Origin: Lycium barbarum
Lineage: Eukaryota > Streptophyta > Magnoliopsida > Solanales > Solanaceae
DNA length: 64,000 bases
Assembly: GCF_019175385.1 (NCBI RefSeq)
Contig: NC_083341.1
Coordinates: forward strand, 93,708,321 to 93,772,320
Direction: 5' to 3'
The notes beneath the pieces are model-generated. The model saw only the letters and a list, made by a program, of their open reading frames with translations. It made no database searches and was not told the DNA's origin. Shown here in pieces: positions 57,068 through 64,000 of the stretch (positions are counted from its first letter, which is position 1; every line of letters begins with the position of its first letter). The translations under genes and the position numbers were made by a program.

Positions 57068-60000
57068 TGTTACACTCCATAATAATCTGTGCTACTGTAT
57101 TAAAACAAGAAAGAATGAGTTAAGAAGGTTCAAGGAAAGTTAATCGAGTTAGTAAGAATATCGTTATATGTACATGGTTTCCTTAAGTATCCCAAGGCGA
57201 CACGGTTAACTAAAGGGTGTGGAATCGCGCTATGAGTATGTATATGAGGTAATGCGAGTGACCTTTTAAAGTAATTGAGATTATTAGTAATGATATATAG
57301 GATGGAAAAAAGATATGAATATACTTTTACGATTGGAGTTTCGTCAAAGCTTTGTGAGTTCTCTAGTTATGCTTACGGTTATTGTGATCCTATGGACCCT
57401 TCGAGATGTGTATATAGATTTTTATTGATGTATATAAGTGTGTATATGTATGCATAATAGGTTACATAAGGTTGGAAGAGGATTAGAAGTTAAACAAAAT
57501 GAATCGGAACAACTTCAGTAAAATTTCGGATCCGATTTTAGTCTATATTGTAGGAGGCATATCTCCTTGTATATGAGGAGTTTTAAGGTATTTCAAAATC
57601 CTAAAATGAAGTTCATCGAGTCTAGTTTGTAATTAAACAAACCTCTCATCAAAATTATATCGGGATAAGGAGATATGGACGATGCAAGTTGGGCTGAGCG
57701 GGGATTAAGACTTAAATGTTTACAATTTTTCACTAGTGGCCGTGTGGGCCCCACAAACACATGGCAAAAATCAGATTTTTGCCCATGCTCAGTTGGGGGA
57801 ACGTGCAAGACCCCTTGGGCAGAAAAAAATATCCAACTTTGTTGACCAAAAGTTGCATGCCAACCCATTTTTCCCAATGCCACAAATTGAACAAGAGAGA
57901 GAAGCTCTCATCTTCTCCAACTAGAGAAAGAGAGCCACGGCCATGGAAGCTCCACCACCAAAAAAAAATCAGTTTTCTTCCTCAAATCAACTCCTCATCT
58001 AGTGTACAAGAACGTGTAGTAGTTGTTGGATAGAAACAAGGAGGTGTAGCACCTCAATAGGGTTGAAGATTCGGCCAAAGTGAAGAACAAGTTATAAGGT
58101 AAGGATGATTATTGTTCTTGTGTTGCATGACGATTTGAATATATAATTCATGCATGTTGTTATTGGACTGTTGTTGTGGTTGAAGTAAGGGGTTGAGCCG
58201 TGAGCTTGGGGAAGCCATGGTTGGTTTCATTTTGTATGTATTGTTGGTGAATTGAATGGGTGTCAACATATGTAAATGAACAAAGATTGTAGAAGTTGGT
58301 TTATGATGTTGTATGTTGGTATTGGACTGTTTTGTGAGGGAGTTAGTGAACTGTTTTTACTTGATATTTCGATTGTTATTATCATGAATTTCATGATGGA
58401 AATGAAGGTGTTTAATGGTTGGAGTTGAAACTAAAATCGTTTGTGAGTTGTTGTATGGATTATAAAATGACGATGTAGTTTAGTTGTGTATGAATTGATG
58501 TTGTATTTGTCGTGTGGATAGCTGGTCATAACCTACTGAAAATATATGAAAAGAAGGCATGAAATAATGTGTATGAATCATAGGTGGTTTGCTTAGTATG
58601 TTCGTAAATGTTTGCAAGAATTCCGAACATTGTTTAGGGACTGTTTTGGACATGTTATTGGACTGTTTTGGACATGTTGTGGTAATGGACTGTTTTCTAA
58701 AAAGTTTAAATGAGCCATGTGTTGTAGGCTTTAATGGAATCATGTTTAATCTCCTTGTACATGTATTGGAAATGGATTGAATGTGTTGTGGTTTGGATGA
58801 ATGGATGAAAATCATGAAGTTATTATAGTTGTGTTGAAGCCGTGTAAAGGGGCTGTTTTAGAGGAAATTATGGACTGTTTTGTGCCAAGTTTTGATTGTT
58901 GTTGTTATGAACATTGTGGTATATTGTATGTATGTTGAATATGTGAATTTAGGTGTTAAAGAAACAAATCAAATTGAAGTACGCAAGCAGTCCAAAACAG
59001 TGGACTGTTTTAAGGTTAGAAGCAAATTAGTGAATGTTGAATATTGATTGTTGCTATGAACGTGTAGTGAAAGTGAACCTTAATGATTCAAGTTGAAATT
59101 GAAATGGTTTGTGGGCTGTTATAAGAATAAATATGATGCTGAAACAGTTCCGCTAATCGCATAAGTAATGTTGTAAACGTGTTGTTGTCGTTGTAATTGA
59201 AGTTGGAAAATCGCGAAATAGAAATTGTAGCGTTATGTGTGCTGTTTGGCCGTGAGTATGGGACAGTTTTGAATGATGTATGGACTGTCCAAAGTCCCTT
59301 AAATCATGTTTATACAAGTTTGGATTGATACATGAAAGAATGACTAGCAATATTAGCTTGTAGCACTAGTTGGTTTGAATGCGAACGAAATGTCGTCTAA
59401 ATGTTAGAAAGGGATTGTGAGTGTCAAAATACGTATCGAATTCCCTCGTAAACTAATCATAGCTTGTGATATCTTGATATAGGATAAGTACCATTGGGCA
59501 GCAAGTACAAGTTATTATACGACTAAACGCTAAAGGTATGTAAGGCCTATTCCTTTCTTTTCTTGGCATGTCCTAGACGTAAGTATGAAATGATATGAAC
59601 CTTGGGGTAAATTCTACTCTCTAGTTCGAAACATGATTTGTGATCCTTTTCATTCTGTAATGTTATTGTCATGAGTTTATTATATGATTGACTAATGAAT
59701 GATGCATAGAAGTTCCTACTCTTGAATATTTGCACAACTAGAGACATACTTGATCTCAAAGTTACACCATGATTAAAGTACGCATGTACATAAAATCTAA
59801 GATGTTCCTTGCTATAGTTAGTAATGAGATTTCAAAAAAAAAAAAAAATAACCGAAGATGAATTGCATATGTGTGGTATCGCCGCTGGATTCTTGGCCGC
59901 GGTATTTGTATGTGTGATGTTGCCGCTGGATACTTGACCGCGGTATGTGTGATATTTACCGCTGGATACTTGGCCGCGGTAGGTGTATATGTGTATATGT

Positions 60001-60762
60001 GTGATATTGACCGCTGGATACTTGGCCGCGGTAGGTGTATAGGTGTATATGTGTATATGTTTATGTTTATGAGGCTATGATTTTAATACCGAGTCCCTTA
60101 TTAAAGGGCCGGGACACGTTATATATATGTATGATTATAAAATGATTTTACTTACCGAGTCCCTTACAAAAGGGGCGGGACACGATATATATGTACTTAC
60201 ATATGATATGACTACCTTGTTATGATTACTAAAACTTATGATGAATTATGTGACAAGGGAGTCTTGGGATTTTTGGTCTTTGTACTTAATCTTATGCTAC
60301 TCACTTCAGATATGTTTCTATTTACTATATTTCATGCTTTACATACTCAGTGCATACTCCGTACTGACCCCCTTTCTTCGGGGGGCTGCGTTCATGCCCG
60401 CAGGTACAGACGCTCGTTTTGGAGATCCATCAGCTTAGGGTACCTATTCAGCTATTTTGGACTGCTCCTTTGTTCCGGAGCTAGCTTGTGGTATAACTCC
60501 CTTGTGTTGTATACATATGTGTTTAATTGGGTACGGCGGGGCCCTGTCCCGCCATATGATACAGTCATTACTCTTAGAGGTCTGTGGACATCTTTGTGGG
60601 TCTGTATGTAGTTGTTGATGCGTTGTATGACTATGACTTATGTTTGGGGCGTACCCATTCGTAATGGCAGCCTTGTCGGCTTGCATATATATGTATGTTT
60701 GGTATGTTGCATATCGTGGCAGCCTTGTCGGCTTGCGTAGAAAGATATATGTTGTTGTTTAA
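57068..60762 (+). mobile_element. 3' LTR of element D, truncated
   Basis: Colinear with the 5' LTR to the position equivalent to about 55852. The hairpin block is at 60347-60403, with the first stem TCAGTGC/GTACTGA keeping a G-U pair. It ends in GTTGTTGTTTAA at a junction with E. Confidence 0.92.
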
Positions 60763-61280
60763 CCTTTTGAGGTATCTACTCCGGTTGGTGATCCCGTGAT
60801 AGCTAGACAAGTATATAAAAATTGTGTACTTGTGATATGCAATCGCCAGACCAAAGCTGATTTAATTGAGCTGGAAATGTTAGATTTCGATGTGATTATG
60901 GGTATGGATTGGTTGGCGTCATGTTATGCTAATGTTGATTGCCGAATGAAAGTGGTTCGATTTCAATTTCCAGGAGAGCCCGTACTTGAATGGAAGGGTA
61001 ATACAACATCTCCGAAAGGTAGGTTTATTTCCTACCTTAAGGCAAGAAACATGATAGCTAAAGGCTATATTTATCATCTAGTCCGAGTTCATGACACCGA
61101 AGCAAAGTCGCCAACTTTCCAATCCGTTCCAGTTGTGAATGAATTTCCAGATGTATTTCCAGATGAACTTCCAGGCCTTCCTCCAGAAAGAGAGATTGAT
61201 TTCGCCATTGATGTGTTGCCGGACACCAAGCCTATTTCTATTCCTCCTTATCGAATGGCTCCGGCAGAATTGAGAGAGAA
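60763..61280 (+). pseudogene. Protease C-terminal part and linker of element E pol
   Basis: It begins in the protease just after the active-site region ([15 protein letters not shown]), so the catalytic Asp is missing at the junction with [21 protein letters not shown] and the linker with ELPGLPPE follow in an open stretch (60796-61284). An apparent 2-base GA insertion near 61275, relative to the family reading, shifts the frame just before the RT. Confidence 0.88.
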
Positions 61281-62500
61281 CTAAAGGCACAGTTAAAAGA
61301 TTTGCTTGACAAAGGGTTTATTAGACCCAATTCATCACCGTGGGGAGCACCAGTCTTGTTCGTGAGAAAGAGAGATGGTTCCCTACGAATGTGCATCGAT
61401 TATAGGTAGCTAAATAAGGTGACAATAAAGAATAAATATCCTCTCCCAAGGATTGATGATTTGTTTGATGAACTACAGGGTGCCAAGTGGTTTTCTAAAA
61501 TAGACATGAGGTCGGGTTATCGTCAAGTGAGAGTAAGAGAAGCAGATATTCCCAAAACAGCTTTCAGAACGAGATATGGCCATTATGGATTCCGGGTGAT
61601 GTTGTTTGGGTTGACCAATGATCCGGCAGTGTATATGAATTTGATGAATAATGTATTTAAGCCTCTCTTGGATTTATTTGGGATAGTATTCATTGACGAT
61701 ATTCTGGTGTACTCTCGCACAGAATCAGAACATGCAGATCATTTACCTATTGTTCTTTGAATTCTTAGAACCCGAGAATTGTATGCAAAATTTTCAAAGT
61801 GCGAGTTTTGGCTGAATTCTGTGACATTTCTGGGCCATGTTATTTCAGATGATGGTATTCGAGTTGATACTCAGAAAATTGAAGCTGTGAAGACTTGACC
61901 AAGGCTTACGACGCCTACAGAAGTTCATAGTTTTCTGGGATTGGCAGGTTACTATAGAAGGTTCGTAGAGGGATTTTCCTCTATTTCAGCCCCATTGACG
62001 AAGCTAACCCAGAAGTTAGTTAAATTTCAGTGGAATGATGCTTGTGAACACAGCTTCCAAGAGTTGAAGGACAGATTAACCTCAGCTCCAGTCTTAACAC
62101 TTCCAGAAGGGCCAGATGGTTATGTTGTGTACTGTGATGCTTCCGGTGTTGGGTTAGGATGTGTATTAATGCAGCACGGTAAAGTCATTACTTATGCTTC
62201 GAGACAGCTGCGGAAACATGAACAGAACTATCCAACTCATGATCTCGAATTGGCTGCAGTCATTCATGCATTAAAAATGTGGAGATAGTACTTGTATGGT
62301 GTGCATGTCGATATTTATACAAATCACAAGAGTCTTCAGTACATCTTCAAACAAAAGGAGTTGAATCTGCGACAGAGGCGGTGGTTAGAACTATTAAAAG
62401 ATTATAATGTGAGCATTTTATACCACCTCGGAAAAGCAAATGTAGTAGCCGATGCGCTTAGCCGTCGATCAATGGGAAGTCTATGCGAATTTCCTCCGGA
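61281..62500 (+). pseudogene. pol: Reverse transcriptase and RNase H of element E
   Basis: RT has [33 protein letters not shown] and the catalytic [10 protein letters not shown]. Stops are at 61407 (at the Gln of the YRQLNK motif), 61758 and 61896 (a Trp codon). RNase H has [11 protein letters not shown], the [20 protein letters not shown] core, a stop at 62286 and then [10 protein letters not shown], where the usual catalytic TDH Asp is Asn. The order and spacing are those of a chromovirus. It is non-functional. Confidence 0.92.
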
Positions 62501-64000
62501 AAAGAAAGAATTAATTTATGATCTCCATCAACTAGCTAATCTTGGAGTACGTGTAATTGATTCGGGTAATGCAGGAATTGATATAAAAAAACCCCACAGT
62601 TTCGTCCCTGAATATAGAAGTGAAAGAGCGTCAGTATAAAGATCCTCATTTGTGCCATTACAGAGACACATCTCATGGAAAAGAGAAGTCCCCGTTTGAA
62701 GTTTCTATGGATGAAATTCTTAGATAACGAGGCAGGCTATGTGTGCCGAATGTTGCAGAGTTGCGCCGTCGAATTCTAGAAGTAGCCCATTATTCTCGGT
62801 ATTCGATTCACCCTGGTGCAACAAAGATGTATCATGATCTCAAGATGATGTATTGGTGGGATGGCATGAAGAGGGACATAGCAGAATTTGTAGCTCAATG
62901 TCCAAATTGCCAACATGTGAAAATCGAACATCAAAAGCAAGGAGGATTATTGCAAGCAATGGAAATCCCTACCTGGAAATGGGAAGTGATCAACATGGAT
63001 TTTATTGTGGGGTTACCTCGTTCTCGAGGCAAGTACGATTCCATATGGGTGATTGTGGACAGACTCACGAAAGCAGCTCATTTGCTTCCAGTCAGGACCA
63101 CATACTCGGCTGAAGATTATGCAAGTTTGTATCTCAATGAGATTGTACGACTCCATAGTATTCCACTGTCCATTATCACAGATAGAGGAGCGCAATTTAC
63201 AGCCAAGTTCTGGAAGTCTTTCCAAGAAGGTCTAGGTACTCAAGTGAAGCTTAGCACGACATTCCATCCACAAATTGATGGGCAAGCTGAATGTACCATT
63301 CGGACTTTGGAAGATATGCTACAAGCATGTGTACTAGATTTCGATGGTAGTTGGGATGACCACTTACCTCTGATTGAGTTTGCATTTAACAATAGCTACC
63401 ATTCCAGTATTCAAATGGCTACGTATGAAGCTTTATATGGAAGGACGTGTAGATCCCCAATTGGATGGTTTGAAATAGGAGAAGTACATCTGATACGCCC
63501 TGAATTGATTCAGCAAGCGGTAGAAAAAGCCAAGGTGATCTGAGATCGATTGTTGACAGCCCAAAGTCGCCAAAAATCTTATGCGGACAACCTCCAGCGA
63601 GACTAAGAATTTCAAATTGATAATTGGGTATTTTTTAAGGTTTCACCAATGAAAGGGGTGATGAGATTTGGCAAGAAAGGGAAGTTAAGTCCTCGATACA
63701 TTGGACCTTATAAAATTATCCGCAAGGTGGGTCATGTAGCCTACGAACTGGACTTACCTTCAGAACTTGAATCAGTCCATCCAGTCTTCCATGTCTTAAT
63801 GCTCTGCAAGTGTGTTGGAGATCCTACGAGGATTTTCCCAATAGATGATGTTCAAGTGACAGAAAAGCTAGCATATGAAGAAGTGCCCATTGCCGTATTG
63901 GACAAGCAAGTAAGGAGACTTCGAAATAAGGAAGTAGCTTCAGTCAAAGTCCTGTGGCAAAATAAAAATCGAGAAGAAATGACTTGGGAGGCGGTAGAAA
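62501..64000 (+). pseudogene. Integrase and chromodomain of element E, to window end
   Basis: After two frame breaks (62587, 62724) a 266-codon stretch (62743-63543) holds the zinc region (HYSRYSIHPG … CPNCQH), INMDFIVGLP and ITDRGAQF, and the third catalytic residue in GQAECT. The segment after 63541 has stops at 63541 and 63604 but reads on as GPYKIIRKVGHVAYELDLP and VHPVFHV. A chromodomain with LDKQVRRL…VKVLWQNKNREEMTWE runs to the window edge. The 3' LTR must lie beyond 64000. Confidence 0.92.

Larger units (their letters stand above)
52156..60762 (+). mobile_element. Element D, non-autonomous LTR retrotransposon (LARD-like), 3' end missing
   Basis: 5' LTR 52156-56038 (3883 bp), interior 56039-57067 (about 1.03 kb, no coding), 3' LTR 57068-60762. 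The LTRs align with few differences, so D is young. The last roughly 190 bp of the 3' LTR are missing and the sequence changes at 60762 into pol of E. A target duplication (expected GTTAC, 52151-52155) cannot be checked on the right. Confidence 0.92.

Overview
This window looks like repeat-dense heterochromatic DNA from a higher plant. The evidence is wall-to-wall Ty3/gypsy LTR retrotransposons of the chromovirus (Tekay/Del-like) type, initiator-tRNA-Met primer sites, long LTRs and an AT-rich background. The element types would fit a Solanaceae-like eudicot, but that placement is only an impression. I see no host gene, tRNA gene, CRISPR array or bacterial-style operon. Almost every coding stretch is a broken gag or pol, and the one clean unexplained ORF lies inside a non-autonomous element.

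Layout. (1) 1-12434, minus strand: a chromovirus (called H here) with its 5' LTR at 10235-12434, broken gag and broken PR-RT-RH. Its RNase H is interrupted by a solo LTR (G, 4852-7092, perfect 5-bp target duplication CTTCC) and by another element (F, 5' LTR 2336-4765, gag 1211-2128). F's gag is abutted at 1210 by the terminus of yet another LTR (J). (2) 12435-15074: unclassified AT-rich DNA with one decayed gag fragment of a different lineage. (3) 15075-24619, plus strand: an old element (I) with a decayed interior. The 3' part of its second LTR lies in inverted orientation. (4) 24620-60762: a nested set. Plus-strand chromovirus A (5' LTR 24620-27035, gag/PR, then RH-INT-chromodomain, 3' LTR fragment 51811-52155) is interrupted by minus-strand element B (28723-50000). 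The 3' LTR of B is in turn interrupted by plus-strand non-autonomous element C (31149-40300, target duplication TTTAC). The uninterrupted B 5' LTR still shows the empty target site of C. The 3' LTR of A is broken by non-autonomous element D (52156-60762), which carries LTRs of about 3.9 kb around a 1 kb non-coding core. (5) 60763-64000: pol of a further plus-strand chromovirus (E), fused to the truncated end of D.

How the parts work together. Autonomous chromoviruses encode Gag, protease, reverse transcriptase, RNase H and a chromodomain integrase. Elements C and D encode none of these but share cis features with the pol-bearing families: the same PBS, a 34-nt hairpin about 45 nt after it, a hairpin next to the polypurine tract, and a multi-hairpin block in the LTR. 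I infer that these are the recognition signals through which C- and D-type elements are copied by proteins from relatives.

The most interesting signals are: the 34-nt hairpin, with an 8-nt loop that often holds a 6-nt palindrome, resembling a retroviral dimerisation site; the stem-loop before the polypurine tract, whose AGGA loop is constant while the stem covaries; a block of up to five covarying hairpins in the LTRs; family-specific palindrome islands just upstream of TATA-like boxes; and a 5S-rRNA promoter-like segment inside element C. All coordinates and alignments were made by eye. No percent identities were computed.
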